Shown: positions 15,968 to 27,875, counted from the first letter of the stretch. The stretch: 64,000 nucleotides of DNA from Nonomuraea rhodomycinica (GCF_013363995.1 NZ_JABWGO010000001.1:496001-560000), one strand, 5' to 3'. Notes: a model not told the origin generated them from the sequence alone. Numbers and translations are program-made.

Positions 15968-18082
15968 TCATGATCCGCCCTGTACGCGGCGGAGCACCAC
16001 CATCTCGCTGCGGTAGTCCGGCCCGAACGGCGACCACACGGACGGGGTCAGACCGTGGTGCATGAGCGCCGCCCCGTGCCGGCGCGCGCCCGTCCCGTCC
16101 TCGTAGACCGCGTCGGGGTCGAGCCCCTCCAGGCGCAGTCTGCGGGGCGGCCGCTCGTCCAGCTTGTACGGGTTGTAGACCAGCACCACGACCCGGTCGC
16201 CCAGCGTGTACTGCACGGCCGAGGCGGTGACGCCCGGCGTGCCGGCCAGGCGGCGCAGCTCGCCGTGCTGGACGACCGGCCGCACCTCCTTGTAGGCGGC
16301 GACCAGCTCCCGCGCCTCGGCCAGCTCCTCCTCGCTCCAGCGGGTCAGGTCGCCGCCGATGCCGAGCGTGCCGGCCATGGCCACGTGGAAGCGGTAGCGC
16401 AGCGGCACCTCCCGCCCCGTGATCGGGTTGGGGCTGTCGGTCACCCAGCACGACATGGCGCTCGCGGGGTACAGGTAGGAGAAGCCCTCCTGGATGGCCT
16501 GGCGGTCGCGGGCGTCGGTGTTGTCGGAGGTCCACACCTGGTCGGTGCGCCGCAGGATGCCGAGGTCGGCCCGGCCGCCGCCCCCGGAGCACGACTCGAT
16601 CCGCAGGCCGGGGTGGCGGGCGCGCAGCTCGTCCATGATCGCGTACACGCCGCGGGTGTGCTCGATCCACAGCAGGTCGCCGCCCTCGGCCCAGCCGGCC
16701 TGGCTGAAGCTGCGGTTCATGTCCCACTTGAGGTAGGCCAGGCCGTACTCGGTGACGAGCCCGTCCAGCCAGGCGAGCGCCCAGGCGCGCACGTCCTCGC
16801 GGGCGAAGTTGAGGACGAGCTGGTTGCGCATGGTGTCGCGGCGGCGGCCCGGGAAGTGCAGCGTCCAGTCGGGGTGCTCGCGGTAGAGGTCGCTGTCGGG
16901 GTTGACCATCTCGGGCTCCACCCAGAGCCCGGCCCGCATGCCGAGGTCGCGGACGCCGTCGAACAGCTTGCCGAGCCCCTGCGGGAAGCGGTCGGGGTTG
17001 GGCCACCAGTCGCCGAGGCCGCGCGTGTCGTCGGTGCGGGCGCCGAACCAGCCGTCGTCCACGACGAACAGCTCCACGCCCAGCTCGGCGGCCCGGCGGG
17101 CGAGGGCGAGCTGGCCGTCCTCGGTGACGTCGAAGCCGGTGGCCTCCCACGAGTTGTACAGGACGGGCCGCTCCTCGGCCGGGGTGGGCAGCACGTGCCC
17201 GCGCGCGTAGGCGTGCCAGGCGCGGCTGGCGGCGCCGTACCCGCCGGTGGTGTGCAGGCCGAGCACGGACGGCGTGCGCAGGGCGGCGCCCGGCGCGAGG
17301 GGCCAGGACAGGCCCTCGTGGCCGAACCCGGCGGTGACGGCCACGTCGCCCTCGGGGCGGCGCTGCGCGGTGAGCCGCCACGAGCCGCTCCAGGCCAGCG
17401 CGACGCTCCACACCTCGCCGGCGGTCTCGCCGGCGTCGCCGATCATGATCCACGGGTTGGCGTGGTGCGAGGTCGTGCCGGTCCTGCTGGTGAACGTGGT
17501 CTCGCCGACCGGCAGCTCGCCCCGGTGGAGGCGGGTCTCGCGGGCCCAGGCGCCGGCCACGCCGGTGCAGCGGTGCCCGGCGTGCTCGGGCAGCGCCCAC
17601 GCGCCGGAGTCGAGCCGCTGGAGGTGGACGGGCTCGCCGGACTCGTTGGTCACCTCGGTCCAGCGCTCGATCACGTCGGTGTCGTCGTGGACGCGCACGT
17701 GCAGGCCGACGCGCAGGCCGTAGACCTGGTCGCGCAGCACCAGCTCCAGCTCGCCGGGCCCGTGCTCGACGGCCTGGTCGAAGGACAGCTCGACCGAGCG
17801 GACGCCGCCCGGGTAGACCGCCTGCAGCGACGGCACGCCCCAGCGGCGCCCGCCGTCGACGGGCAGCAGCTCCGTGGCGTCGGCCGGGTCGTGGAAACTG
17901 GTGACGAACCAGGCCGTGGCGTCGGCGGCGACCTCCTCCAGCGCGGCCCCGGGCAGCCTCGGCCCCCAGTAGTGCTGGACGACGCGGGTGTCGTCGGCGC
18001 TCTCGACGCCGAAGACGTACGCGGTGGCCGGGGTGAGGGCGGCCCAGGTGTGACGGCGGCCGGGAACCGGGATGACTGGCAT
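15968..18082 (-). CDS. alpha-galactosidase, glycoside hydrolase family 36
   Basis: 704 residues, typical for GH36. The start ATG at 18082 has CCGGAGGA upstream. An N-terminal beta-supersandwich (to about 300) precedes the TIM barrel. The nucleophile is Asp454 in YLKWDMNR and the acid/base Asp520 in WTSDNTD; the spacing of 66 equals that of characterised GH36 enzymes. Also visible are VDDGWFGAR, GLWVEPEMVNPDSDLY and ESCSGGGGRADLGIL. No signal peptide, so it acts on imported oligosaccharides such as melibiose or raffinose. No transporter or LacI regulator lies next to it; the nearest sugar gene is pgi upstream. Confidence 0.93.
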   Translation of the reverse strand: MPVIPVPGRRHTWAALTPATAYVFGVESADDTRVVQHYWGPRLPGAALEEVAADATAWFVTSFHDPADATELLPVDGGRRWGVPSLQAVYPGGVRSVELSFDQAVEHGPGELELVLRDQVYGLRVGLHVRVHDDTDVIERWTEVTNESGEPVHLQRLDSGAWALPEHAGHRCTGVAGAWARETRLHRGELPVGETTFTSRTGTTSHHANPWIMIGDAGETAGEVWSVALAWSGSWRLTAQRRPEGDVAVTAGFGHEGLSWPLAPGAALRTPSVLGLHTTGGYGAASRAWHAYARGHVLPTPAEERPVLYNSWEATGFDVTEDGQLALARRAAELGVELFVVDDGWFGARTDDTRGLGDWWPNPDRFPQGLGKLFDGVRDLGMRAGLWVEPEMVNPDSDLYREHPDWTLHFPGRRRDTMRNQLVLNFAREDVRAWALAWLDGLVTEYGLAYLKWDMNRSFSQAGWAEGGDLLWIEHTRGVYAIMDELRARHPGLRIESCSGGGGRADLGILRRTDQVWTSDNTDARDRQAIQEGFSYLYPASAMSCWVTDSPNPITGREVPLRYRFHVAMAGTLGIGGDLTRWSEEELAEARELVAAYKEVRPVVQHGELRRLAGTPGVTASAVQYTLGDRVVVLVYNPYKLDERPPRRLRLEGLDPDAVYEDGTGARRHGAALMHHGLTPSVWSPFGPDYRSEMVVLRRVQGGS

Positions 18083-18177
18083 GGGAGAGATCCTCCGGTG
18101 CCCCGGCACGCGACGTCAATCGGGTCAGACGCCGCTCCCACGCGACCCCGTGGGAGCGGGCGGGGCGGCCTGAAGGC

Positions 18178-19809
<1,632 letters not shown>

Positions 19810-19944
19810 GTGTCCTCCTGCGTCGTCGTTCGAGGGTGCCGTCAATCCGATCACACGGTTCACATGGTTCCGTAACCCCGTACCCAGGGGGACGGATTCC
19901 GCGCGTGGCGCAGGCCACTCTTTGCCCCCGGGAGGGGGACGCGG

Positions 19945-21651
19945 TCAGTGGGAGTCGCGGCCCACCGCGTCGCCGCCGGAGCCGACGAGGAAGTCGAGGT
20001 CGGCGCCCCGGTCGGCCTGGGTGACGTGGTCGACGTAGAGGCGTTCCCAGCCGCGTACGGGCCGGGCGTGGCCGGTCAGGACGGGGTCGCGGGCGGCCAG
20101 CTCGCCGTCGGGCAGGTCGACGTCGATGCGCCGCGCGGCCACGTCGAGCACGATCGGGTCGCCGGTGCGGACCCGGGCCAGCGGCCCGCCGGCGGCGGCC
20201 TCGGGCGAGGTGTGCAGGACGACGGTGCCGTACGCGGTGCCGCTCATGCGGGCGTCGCTGACGCGCACCATGTCGCGCACGCCCTTGGCCAGCAGCTTGG
20301 CGGGCAGCGGCAGGTTGCCGACCTCGGGCATGCCGGGGTAGCCCTTGGGGCCGCAGCCGCGCAGCACGAGGACGGAGGTCTCGTCCACGTCCAGGCCGGG
20401 CGCGTCGAGCCGGGCGTGCAGGTCCTCGACGCTGTCGAAGACGACGGCCCGGCCGCGGTGGCGCAGCAGCTCGGGCGAGGCGGCGGCGGGCTTGATCACG
20501 GCGCCGCCGGGGGCGAGGTTGCCGCGCAGGACCGCGATGCCCGCGTCGGGCAGCAGCGGCTCGGCGCGGCGCCGGATGACCTCGTCGTCCCAGATCTCGG
20601 CCTCGGCGAGGTAGTCGGTGAGCGGCCGGCCGGTGACGGTGACGGTGTGCGGGTCGAGCAGGTCCTCGACCTCGCGCAGCAGGGCGAGCAGGCCGCCCGC
20701 GCGGTACAGGTCGTCCATGAGGTGGCGGCCGGCCGGCTGGAGGTCGGCGAGCAGCGGGACGCCGGCGCCGGCGCGGTCGAAGTCGTCGAGGTCGAGCGGC
20801 ACGCCGAGGCGCCCGGCGATGGCCAGCAGGTGGATGACGGCGTTGGTGGAGCCGCCGATCGCGGCCAGGGTGACGATCGCGTTGAGGAACGAGCCGCGGG
20901 TCATCACCCGGCTGGGGCGGCGCTCGCGCCGGACGAGCTCGACGGCCAGCTCGCCCGCCGCGTGGGAGTGTTCGAGCAGCCTGCTGTCGGGGGCGGGGGT
21001 GCCGGCGGTGCCGGGGATGGTCATGCCGAGCGCCTCGGCCACGCAGGCCATGGTGGAGGCGGTGCCCATGGTGTTGCAGTGGCCGCGGCTGCGGATCATC
21101 GACGTCTCCGAGCGCAGGAACGCCTCGCGCGACAGGGTGCCAGCCCGCACCTCCTCGCTGAGCCGCCACACGTCGGTGCCGCAGCCGAGCGGCACGCCCC
21201 GGAAGTGACCGGTCAGCATGGGGCCGCCGGGCACGACGAGGGCGGGCAGGTCGACGGAGGCCGCGGCCATGAGCAGCGCGGGGATGGTCTTGTCGCACCC
21301 GCCGAGCAGGACCACGCCGTCGATCGGGTTGGCGCGCAGCATCTCCTCGGTGGCCATGGCGGCGAGGTTGCGCCACAGCATGGCGGTGGGCCGCACGTTG
21401 GTCTCGCCGAGGGAGACGACGGGCAGGTCGAGCGGGACGCCGCCCGCGGCCCACACGCCGTGCCCGACGCTCTCGGCCACCTCGTCGAGGTGGGCGTTGC
21501 AGGGGGTGAGGTCGGAGGCGGTGTTGGCGATCGCGATGTGCGGCCGGTCGCCGGCGAACGCGGACGCGGGCAGCCCGCGGCGCATCCAGGCCCGGTGGAT
21601 GTAGGAGTTCCGGTCGTCACCGGAGTACCAGCGCGCGCTTCGGAGCCCCAT
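19945..21651 (-). CDS. IlvD/Edd family dehydratase, probable sugar-acid dehydratase
   Basis: 568 residues. The Fe-S cysteines of the family are present: LTPCNAHL, GGCDKTIPALLMA and RGHCNTMGTASTM, with the GSTNAVIHLLAIAGR and ARMSGTAYGTVVLH segments further on. The family includes dihydroxyacid dehydratase (IlvD), 6-phosphogluconate dehydratase (Edd) and pentonate/hexonate dehydratases such as L-arabinonate and D-xylonate dehydratase. The GHCNTMGTASTM form and the sugar-metabolism neighbours favour a sugar-acid dehydratase rather than the biosynthetic IlvD. The exact substrate is open. It is transcribed toward pgi with 135 bp between. Confidence 0.85.
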   Translation of the reverse strand: MGLRSARWYSGDDRNSYIHRAWMRRGLPASAFAGDRPHIAIANTASDLTPCNAHLDEVAESVGHGVWAAGGVPLDLPVVSLGETNVRPTAMLWRNLAAMATEEMLRANPIDGVVLLGGCDKTIPALLMAAASVDLPALVVPGGPMLTGHFRGVPLGCGTDVWRLSEEVRAGTLSREAFLRSETSMIRSRGHCNTMGTASTMACVAEALGMTIPGTAGTPAPDSRLLEHSHAAGELAVELVRRERRPSRVMTRGSFLNAIVTLAAIGGSTNAVIHLLAIAGRLGVPLDLDDFDRAGAGVPLLADLQPAGRHLMDDLYRAGGLLALLREVEDLLDPHTVTVTGRPLTDYLAEAEIWDDEVIRRRAEPLLPDAGIAVLRGNLAPGGAVIKPAAASPELLRHRGRAVVFDSVEDLHARLDAPGLDVDETSVLVLRGCGPKGYPGMPEVGNLPLPAKLLAKGVRDMVRVSDARMSGTAYGTVVLHTSPEAAAGGPLARVRTGDPIVLDVAARRIDVDLPDGELAARDPVLTGHARPVRGWERLYVDHVTQADRGADLDFLVGSGGDAVGRDSH

Positions 21652-21661
21652 GGGGCGGAGC

Positions 21662-22078
21662 CTATCGTGTGGTCTTCATCACCATGTGGACGGTCGTCCC
21701 GCCCGGACCGGTGGCGAAGGCGGCGCCGTCGGTCAGGCGGCGGATCAGCCAGATGCCGCGCCCGCCCACCTGCGAGGGGGCGGGCAGGTCGGCCTCCTCC
21801 AGGTAGGAGGCCGGGATGCCGGGGCCGAAGTCGCGGATCTCGCACAGCAGCCGGTCGCCGTCGTGCCACAGGCGCAGCCTGCCGCGCCCGCCCGCGTGGG
21901 CGACGACGTTGACCAGGCACTCGTTGACCGCCATGACGAAGTCGAGGAGCCGGGTGGACTCCAGCCCGTTGGCCTCGGCCAGGCGCTGCGCGTCGGCGCG
22001 CGTGCCGGAGAGGGTGTCCTTCTCGAAGAAGGTGTCGAGCAGCGGAGGAGTGTCCGCCTGGCCGCGATCGGAGTTCAC
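21662..22078 (-). CDS. RsbW-like ATP-binding protein (anti-sigma factor kinase type), copy 1
   Basis: 138 residues from the GTG at 22078. It consists of one GHKL ATPase domain: N-box FVMAVNECLVNVVAHAG, G1 box EIRDFGPGI and a glycine lid [11 protein letters not shown]. Single-domain GHKL proteins of this kind in actinobacteria are usually anti-sigma factors or their regulators, phosphorylating STAS anti-anti-sigma proteins. No sigma or STAS gene is adjacent. The next gene upstream encodes a close paralogue. Confidence 0.85.
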   Translation of the reverse strand: MNSDRGQADTPPLLDTFFEKDTLSGTRADAQRLAEANGLESTRLLDFVMAVNECLVNVVAHAGGRGRLRLWHDGDRLLCEIRDFGPGIPASYLEEADLPAPSQVGGRGIWLIRRLTDGAAFATGPGGTTVHMVMKTTR

Positions 22079-22124
22079 GGGTCGCCTGCCTGGGGTGGTT
22101 GGCCTGCGTGGATGGGCTGCGCCG

Positions 22125-22550
22125 TCAGGTCGCGCCACGCTCGCGGCCGGGGAGCGACATCGCGATGCGCACGGCGGTGCCGTCCGGGCCGGTCGTGATG
22201 GCGACCTTATCGGCCAGGCGCCGGATGAGCCAAATGCCCCATCCGCCCGCCGAGGTCATGGGCGGCGGGTCCTCCTTGTCCAGCGTGCGCCCGGAGATCC
22301 CGCTCCCGTAGTCACGGATCTCGCACACCACGCTGTCGCCGTCCCTCCACAGCCGTAGCACCCCCCTTCCGTCGGCGTAGGCGATCGCGTTGACGACCGC
22401 CTCGTTGACGGCGAGCACGAGGTCGACCGCGCGCTCGTCCGCCAGGCCGTGAGCCAGCGCGAACCGCTCCACGGCTCCGCGTGCCCCCGCCACGTCCGCC
22501 TCGGTGAATGTCATGGCGAACGCCTGTGTTCTCGATGACCGGATGTCCAT
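22125..22550 (-). CDS. RsbW-like ATP-binding protein, copy 2
   Basis: 141 residues. The same GHKL fold: [18 protein letters not shown] (N-box), [10 protein letters not shown] (G1) and [14 protein letters not shown] (lid). It shares long identical stretches with the gene 46 bp downstream ([23 protein letters not shown]), so the two arose by tandem duplication and have since diverged at the N-terminus and lid loop. Divergent to the phosphoketolase gene with 94 bp between starts. Partner sigma factor unknown. Confidence 0.85.
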   Translation of the reverse strand: MDIRSSRTQAFAMTFTEADVAGARGAVERFALAHGLADERAVDLVLAVNEAVVNAIAYADGRGVLRLWRDGDSVVCEIRDYGSGISGRTLDKEDPPPMTSAGGWGIWLIRRLADKVAITTGPDGTAVRIAMSLPGRERGAT

Positions 22551-22644
22551 GACGCCTCACTCAGCCGGTTGCCTGGTCCCCTGCCACAGGAGGGCCGTTC
22601 TAATCAACGCGTGTGAGCTGTCGGAGAGAAGGAATCACCATGGG

Positions 22645-24948
22645 ATGGACGATATCGACGCGTACTGGCGGGCGGCGAACTATCTGTCGGTCGGCCAGAT
22701 CTATCTGCTCGACAACCCGCTCCTGACGGAGCCGCTCCGGCCCGAGCACATCAAACCGAGGCTGCTGGGCCACTGGGGCACCACGCCCGGGCTGAACTTC
22801 TGCTTCGCCCACCTCAACCGGGTCATCCGGCAGCGCGACCAGGACATGATCTACATCGCGGGGCCCGGTCACGGCGGGCCGGCGGCGGTGGCGCACGCCT
22901 GGCTGGAGGGCTCCTACACCGAGAAATACCCCGACATCGGCCAGGACACGGAGGGCATGCGGCGGCTGTTCCGCCAGTTCTCCTTCCCGGGCGGCATCCC
23001 GAGCCACGTGGCGCCGGAGACGCCCGGCTCGATCCACGAGGGCGGCGAGCTGGGCTACAGCCTGGCGCACGCGTACGGCGCGGCCTTCGACAACCCGGAC
23101 CTGGTGGTCGCGTGCGTCATCGGCGACGGCGAGGCGGAGACCGGCCCGCTGGCGGCGAGCTGGCATTCCAACAAGCTGCTCGACCGGCGCCATGACGGCG
23201 CGGTCCTGCCCATCCTGCACCTCAACGGCTACAAGATCGCCAACCCGACGGTGCTGGCCCGGATCCCCGAGGCGGACCTGCTCCAGCTCATGCGCGGCTA
23301 CGGCTACGAGCCGTACGTGGTCGGCCCGGACCACCAGGAGATGGCCGCGACCCTGGACACGGTCTTCGACGGGATCGCCGCGTACAAGGGGGGCGACTCC
23401 GAGCGGCTGCCCATGATCGTGCTGCGCACCCCCAAGGGGTGGACCGGGCCGAAGGAGGTGGACGGGCTGCCGGTGGAGGGCACGTGGCGGGCCCACCAGG
23501 TGCCGCTGGCGGGCGTCCGCGACAACCCGGAGCATCTGGCGATGCTGGAGGAGTGGATGCGCTCCTACCGGCCCGAGGAGCTGTTCGCGCCGGACGGCGG
23601 CCCGGTGGAGGCGATCAGGCGGACCGTTCCCGAGGGGCCGCGCCGGATGAGCGCGAACCCGCACGCCAACGGCGGCGAGCTGCTGGCGCCGCTGCGGCTG
23701 CCCGACTTCCGCGAGCACGCGGTGGAGGTCAAGTCGCCGGCCGCCACGAGCAGTGAGCCGACCCGCGTGCTCGGCGGGCTGCTGCGCGACGTGATCGCCG
23801 CCAACCCGCGCACGTTCCGGCTGATGGGCCCGGACGAGACCGCCTCGAACCGGCTGTCGGAGGTCTTCGAGGTCACCGACCGCGCCTGGAACGCCGAGCT
23901 GAAGCCCACGGACGAGCACCTGGCGCCCGGCGGCCGGGTCATGGAGGTGCTGTCGGAGCACCTGTGCCAGGGCTGGCTGGAGGGCTACCTGCTGACCGGC
24001 CGGCACGGGCTGTTCAACTGCTACGAGGCGTTCATCCACATCATCGACGCGATGTTCAACCAGCACGCCAAGTGGCTGGAGTCGTCGAAGAAGATCCCGT
24101 GGCGGCGGCCGGTGGCCTCGCTGACGTACCTGCTGTCGTCGCACGTGTGGCGGCAGGACCACAACGGCTTCAGCCACCAGGACCCGGGGTTCCTGGACGT
24201 GGTGGTCAACAAGAAGCCGTCGGTGGTGCGGGTCTACCTGCCGCCGGACGCGAACACCCTGCTCTCGGTGGGCGACCACTGCCTGCGCTCGCGCGACTAC
24301 GTCAACGTGATCGTGGCGGGCAAGCAGCCGGTGCTGGACCTGTTCACCATGGACGAGGCGATCGCGCACTGCACGCGCGGGCTCGGCATCCTGCCGTGGG
24401 CGAGCACTGACGACGGCGCCGAGCCGGACGTGGTGCTGGCCTGCGCGGGCGACGTGCCCACGCTGGAGACGCTGGCCGCCGCGGCGATGCTGCGCGAGCA
24501 CCTGCCGGAGCTGAAGGTCCGGGTGATCAACGTGGTCGACCTCATGCGGCTGCAGCCGCGCTCGGAGCACCCGCACGGCATGCCGGACGCCGAGTTCGAC
24601 GCGCTGTTCACCACCGACAAGCCGGTGATCTTCAACTTCCACGGCTATCCGCAGCTCATCCACCGGCTCACCTACCGGCGCACCGGCCACGCGAACCTGC
24701 ACGTGCGCGGCTACAAGGAGGAGGGCACCACCACGACGCCCTTCGACATGGCGATGCTCAACGACATCGACCGCTTCCACCTCGTCATGGACGTCGTCGA
24801 CCGGGTGCCGGGCCTCGGCTCCACGCAGGCGCACCTGCGCCAGCGCATGTCGGACGCCCGGCTGCGGGCCCGCGCGTACACCCGCGAGCACGGCGAGGAC
24901 TCCCCCGAGATCAGCGGGTGGACATGGCCGCACGGATCCTCGTCCTGA
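22645..24948 (+). CDS. phosphoketolase (xylulose-5-phosphate/fructose-6-phosphate)
   Basis: 767 residues from the ATG at 22645, chosen because [21 protein letters not shown] is the normal family start; a GAAGGA lies 11 bases upstream. Family motifs: [18 protein letters not shown], the TPP-binding [30 protein letters not shown] and [17 protein letters not shown]. The enzyme splits xylulose-5-P (and often fructose-6-P) with phosphate into acetyl-phosphate plus glyceraldehyde-3-P (or erythrose-4-P). The 3' end overlaps the acetate kinase gene, which uses the acetyl-phosphate, so the pair forms a short ATP-yielding phosphoketolase shunt. Confidence 0.95.
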   Translation: MDDIDAYWRAANYLSVGQIYLLDNPLLTEPLRPEHIKPRLLGHWGTTPGLNFCFAHLNRVIRQRDQDMIYIAGPGHGGPAAVAHAWLEGSYTEKYPDIGQDTEGMRRLFRQFSFPGGIPSHVAPETPGSIHEGGELGYSLAHAYGAAFDNPDLVVACVIGDGEAETGPLAASWHSNKLLDRRHDGAVLPILHLNGYKIANPTVLARIPEADLLQLMRGYGYEPYVVGPDHQEMAATLDTVFDGIAAYKGGDSERLPMIVLRTPKGWTGPKEVDGLPVEGTWRAHQVPLAGVRDNPEHLAMLEEWMRSYRPEELFAPDGGPVEAIRRTVPEGPRRMSANPHANGGELLAPLRLPDFREHAVEVKSPAATSSEPTRVLGGLLRDVIAANPRTFRLMGPDETASNRLSEVFEVTDRAWNAELKPTDEHLAPGGRVMEVLSEHLCQGWLEGYLLTGRHGLFNCYEAFIHIIDAMFNQHAKWLESSKKIPWRRPVASLTYLLSSHVWRQDHNGFSHQDPGFLDVVVNKKPSVVRVYLPPDANTLLSVGDHCLRSRDYVNVIVAGKQPVLDLFTMDEAIAHCTRGLGILPWASTDDGAEPDVVLACAGDVPTLETLAAAAMLREHLPELKVRVINVVDLMRLQPRSEHPHGMPDAEFDALFTTDKPVIFNFHGYPQLIHRLTYRRTGHANLHVRGYKEEGTTTTPFDMAMLNDIDRFHLVMDVVDRVPGLGSTQAHLRQRMSDARLRARAYTREHGEDSPEISGWTWPHGSSS

Positions 24949-26099
24949 ACACCGGCTCCTCCTCCATCAAGTACGAGCTGATCGACGTCGAGTCCCGCGA
25001 GCGCGCGGCCCGGGGCCTGGTGGAGCGCATCGGCGAGGAGGAGGGGCGGCTGACCCACCACGCCGACGCCGGGCGGGGCCGGCCGTACGGGTGCGAGCGG
25101 GCGTTCCCCGGGCACGCGGAGGCCCTGGCGGCCGTGCTGGAGGCGTTCGGGGAGGCCGGCCCGGAGCTCGACCCGGTCGCGGTCGGGCACCGGGTCGTGC
25201 ACGGCGGGACGCGCTTCCGGGAGGCGGTGCTCGTGGACGACGGCGTGATCGCCGCCATCGAGGAGCTGGCGCCGCTCGCCCCGCTGCACAACCCGGTGAA
25301 CCTGGCCGGGGTGCGGGTGGCCCGCGACGCCTTCCCCGGCGTGCCGCAGGTCGCCGTGTTCGACACGGCCTTCCACGGGACGCTGCCGCCGGAGGCGTAC
25401 ACGTACGCGGTGCCCGGGGAGTGGGGGGTGCGGCGGTTCGGCTTCCACGGGACGTCGTGCGCGTACGTGTCGCGGCGGGCGGCCGAGCTGCTGGGCCGCG
25501 CCCCGGAGGAGACGAACCTGATCGTGCTGCACCTCGGCAACGGCGCGAGCGCCACCGCGATCGAGGGCGGGCGCAGCGTGGACACCTCCATGGGGCTGAC
25601 GCCGCTGGAGGGGCTGGTCATGGGCACCCGTTCCGGCGACGTGGACCCGGCGCTGCTGGGCTACCTGAAGCGGGCGCGCGGGCTGGACGTCGAGGAGGCC
25701 GAGCAGGCGCTGAGCCGCAGGGGCGGCCTGCTCGCGCTGGCCGGGTCCGGCGACATGCGGGAGGTGCGCCGGCGCGCCGCCGGCGGCGACGGGCGGGCGC
25801 GCCTGGCGCTGGAGGTCTACACGCGGCGGATCCGCAAGTACGTCGGCGCCTACTGCGCGCTGCTCGGCCGGGTGGACGCGGTCGTGTTCACCGGCGGCGT
25901 CGGCGAGCACGACGCCGCCACCCGGGCCGGGGCGCTGGCCGGGATGGACCGCTTCGGCCTGGCCCTGGACGAGGAGCGCAACGCCGCGGACGCCTCCGGG
26001 GAGCGGTTCGTGTCGGCGGACGGGTCGGCGACGGCGGTGCTCGTCGTCCCCACCGACGAGGAGTGGGAGATCGCCCGCCAGACGCTCGCCCTCCTGTGA
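24924..26099 (+). CDS. ackA: acetate kinase
   Basis: 391 residues from the ATG at 24924; a GTG 6 bases upstream is an equally possible start. It overlaps the end of the phosphoketolase gene by 25-31 bases, which indicates translational coupling. ASKHA-fold motifs: [85 protein letters not shown] and [13 protein letters not shown]. It converts acetyl-phosphate and ADP to acetate and ATP. The coupling to phosphoketolase rather than to phosphotransacetylase indicates its main role here. Confidence 0.95.
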   Translation: MAARILVLNTGSSSIKYELIDVESRERAARGLVERIGEEEGRLTHHADAGRGRPYGCERAFPGHAEALAAVLEAFGEAGPELDPVAVGHRVVHGGTRFREAVLVDDGVIAAIEELAPLAPLHNPVNLAGVRVARDAFPGVPQVAVFDTAFHGTLPPEAYTYAVPGEWGVRRFGFHGTSCAYVSRRAAELLGRAPEETNLIVLHLGNGASATAIEGGRSVDTSMGLTPLEGLVMGTRSGDVDPALLGYLKRARGLDVEEAEQALSRRGGLLALAGSGDMREVRRRAAGGDGRARLALEVYTRRIRKYVGAYCALLGRVDAVVFTGGVGEHDAATRAGALAGMDRFGLALDEERNAADASGERFVSADGSATAVLVVPTDEEWEIARQTLALL

Positions 26100-26204
26100 C
26101 TCCCCGCTCGTTTGCCCCCCGTTCGCCTGATTTCTCCCAACTGGGACGGAAGCCGCCAAATGGTACGGTCTTCGTGTTCATCGGCGGATCGAACGAGCGG
26201 GGAG
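26100..26204 (+). promoter_or_regulatory. 13-bp inverted repeat overlapping the ribosome site of the khtT-like gene
   Basis: CTCCCCGCTCGTT (26100-26112) is the exact reverse complement of AACGAGCGGGGAG (26192-26204). The left arm starts one base after the ackA stop; the right arm contains the GGGGAG that precedes the GTG at 26209. In a read-through transcript from ackA the two arms could pair and hide the ribosome site. A possible internal promoter (TACGGT near 26164-26169) would produce transcripts without the left arm. Confidence 0.5.
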
Positions 26205-26208
26205 ACGG

Positions 26209-26691
26209 GTGGAGGTCGAGCAGACGGCGCTGCCGGGCATCGGACTGCGGCACGAGTTCACGACGCAGAGCGGCAGACGGGTGGCGGTGATCTCCCACCG
26301 CAGCGGCCGCCGCGACCTCGTGATCTACGACAAGGGCGACCCGGACCGCGCCTGCGAGACGGTCAAGCTGAACGACGAGGAGGCCGAGGCGCTGGTCGAG
26401 CTGCTCGGCGCGCCCCGCATCGTGCAGCGGCTCAACCAGCTCCACCAGCAGGTCGAGGGCCTGGTCAGCGTCCAGCTCCCCGTGCCCCCCACCTCCCCGT
26501 ACGCCGGGCGGCCCATGGGCGACGCCCGCGTGCGCACCCGCACCGGCGCGTCCGTCGTCGCCGTGGTGCGCGGGCCGCAGGTCGTCACCAGCCCCGGCCC
26601 CGACTTCGGCCTCGCGGCCAACGACATCGTGGTGGTCGTGGGCGGCGCGGACAGCACCGCCGAGGTGGCCGACATCCTGGCGCACGGGTAG
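26209..26691 (+). CDS. KhtT-like regulatory subunit of a cation/proton antiporter (TrkA-C domain)
   Basis: 160 residues from the GTG at 26209. The N-terminal part (about 1-80) matches KhtT-type proteins (LPGIGLRHEFTTQSGRRVAVISHRSGRRDLVIYD), and the C-terminal part (about 95-155) is an RCK-C/TrkA-C domain (GDARVRTRTGASVVAVVRG, ending ANDIVVVVGGAD). In Bacillus KhtT gates the KhtU K+/H+ antiporter and can bind c-di-AMP. The transporter gene follows after 8 bases, so the two are co-translated. Its ribosome site lies inside a 13-bp inverted repeat. Confidence 0.88.
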   Translation: MEVEQTALPGIGLRHEFTTQSGRRVAVISHRSGRRDLVIYDKGDPDRACETVKLNDEEAEALVELLGAPRIVQRLNQLHQQVEGLVSVQLPVPPTSPYAGRPMGDARVRTRTGASVVAVVRGPQVVTSPGPDFGLAANDIVVVVGGADSTAEVADILAHG

Positions 26692-26699
26692 GGCCGCGG

Positions 26700-27875
26700 G
26701 TGCACGATACCGCGATCCTCCTGCTCGAAATCGGTGCGGTCCTGCTGGGTCTCGGCGTGCTCGGCGCCCTGGCCCTGCGGGCCGGCATCTCCCCCATCCC
26801 CCTCTACCTGATCGCCGGGCTGGCCTTCGGCACCGGCGGCGTGCTGCCCCTCGCCACCAGCACGGACTTCATCTCCGCCGGGGCGGAGCTGGGCGTCGTC
26901 CTGCTGCTGCTCACGCTCGGCCTGGAGTACAACGCCGACGAGCTCGTCACCAGCCTGCGCGGCAACGCCCGGGCCGGGCTCGTGGACCTGGTGCTCAACG
27001 CCGCGCCGGGCGCGATCTGCGCGCTGCTGCTCGGCTGGGGGCCGGTGGCGGCGGTCGCCATGGCCGGCGTCACCTACGCCACCTCCTCCGGCATCACCGC
27101 CAAGGTGCTGTCGGACCTCGGCTGGATCGGCAACCGCGAGACGCCGACGGTGCTGTCGCTGCTGGTGTTCGAGGACCTGACGATGGCCCTCTACCTGCCG
27201 GTGCTGACCGCCCTGCTGGCCGGGCTGAGCCTGCTGAGCGGGGCGCTGACCGTCGCCATCGCGCTGGCCACGGTCAGCGTGGTGCTCCTGGTCGCGCTGC
27301 GCTTCGGCCGCTTCATCGAGGCGTTCGTCTCCAGCCCGAACTCCGAGGTGCTGCTGCTCAAGGTCGTCGGGCTCGCGCTGCTCGTGGCGGGGCTGGCCCA
27401 GCAGCTCCAGGTGTCGGCGGCCGTCGGGGCGTTCCTCGTCGGCATCGCCCTGTCGGGGCAGCTCGCCCACGACGCGCGGGCGCTGCTGGAGCCGCTGCGC
27501 GACCTGTTCGCCGCGGTGTTCTTCGTCTTCTTCGGCTTCCAGACCGACCCCGGCAAGATCCTGCCGGTGGCGGGGCTGGCGGCGCTGCTGGCCGTGGTCA
27601 GCATGGCGACCAAGCTGCTGACCGGCATGTACGCGGCCCGCCGGGCGGGCATCGCCCGTGCCGGTCAGGCCAGGGCCGGCATCGCGCTCATCCCCCGGGG
27701 CGAGTTCAACATCGTGATCGCGGGGCTCGCGGTGGCGGCCGGCATCCACCCGGACCTCGGGCCGCTGGCGGCGGCGTACGTGCTGATCCTGGCGGCCTTC
27801 GGGCCGCTGGCGGCCAAGCTCGTGCAGCCCCTCATCACGTCGCTGACCCGGCGCGCCGCCGGCGAGAGCGCCTGA
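26700..27875 (+). CDS. CPA2 family cation:proton antiporter, KhtU/KefB-like
   Basis: 391 residues from the GTG at 26700, with AGGG upstream; longer frames run into the previous gene and were rejected. About 12 hydrophobic segments. Typical CPA2 sequences include GLAFGTGGVLPL, LLTLGLEYNADEL, TYATSSGITAKVL (discontinuous helix), LLVFEDLTMALYLP with the Glu-Asp pair, and FFVFFGFQTDPG. No RCK domain is fused, consistent with a separate KhtT-like subunit. Probable K+ efflux in exchange for H+ at the cell membrane, used in pH or osmotic stress. Ion specificity is inferred. Confidence 0.9.
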   Translation: MHDTAILLLEIGAVLLGLGVLGALALRAGISPIPLYLIAGLAFGTGGVLPLATSTDFISAGAELGVVLLLLTLGLEYNADELVTSLRGNARAGLVDLVLNAAPGAICALLLGWGPVAAVAMAGVTYATSSGITAKVLSDLGWIGNRETPTVLSLLVFEDLTMALYLPVLTALLAGLSLLSGALTVAIALATVSVVLLVALRFGRFIEAFVSSPNSEVLLLKVVGLALLVAGLAQQLQVSAAVGAFLVGIALSGQLAHDARALLEPLRDLFAAVFFVFFGFQTDPGKILPVAGLAALLAVVSMATKLLTGMYAARRAGIARAGQARAGIALIPRGEFNIVIAGLAVAAGIHPDLGPLAAAYVLILAAFGPLAAKLVQPLITSLTRRAAGESA

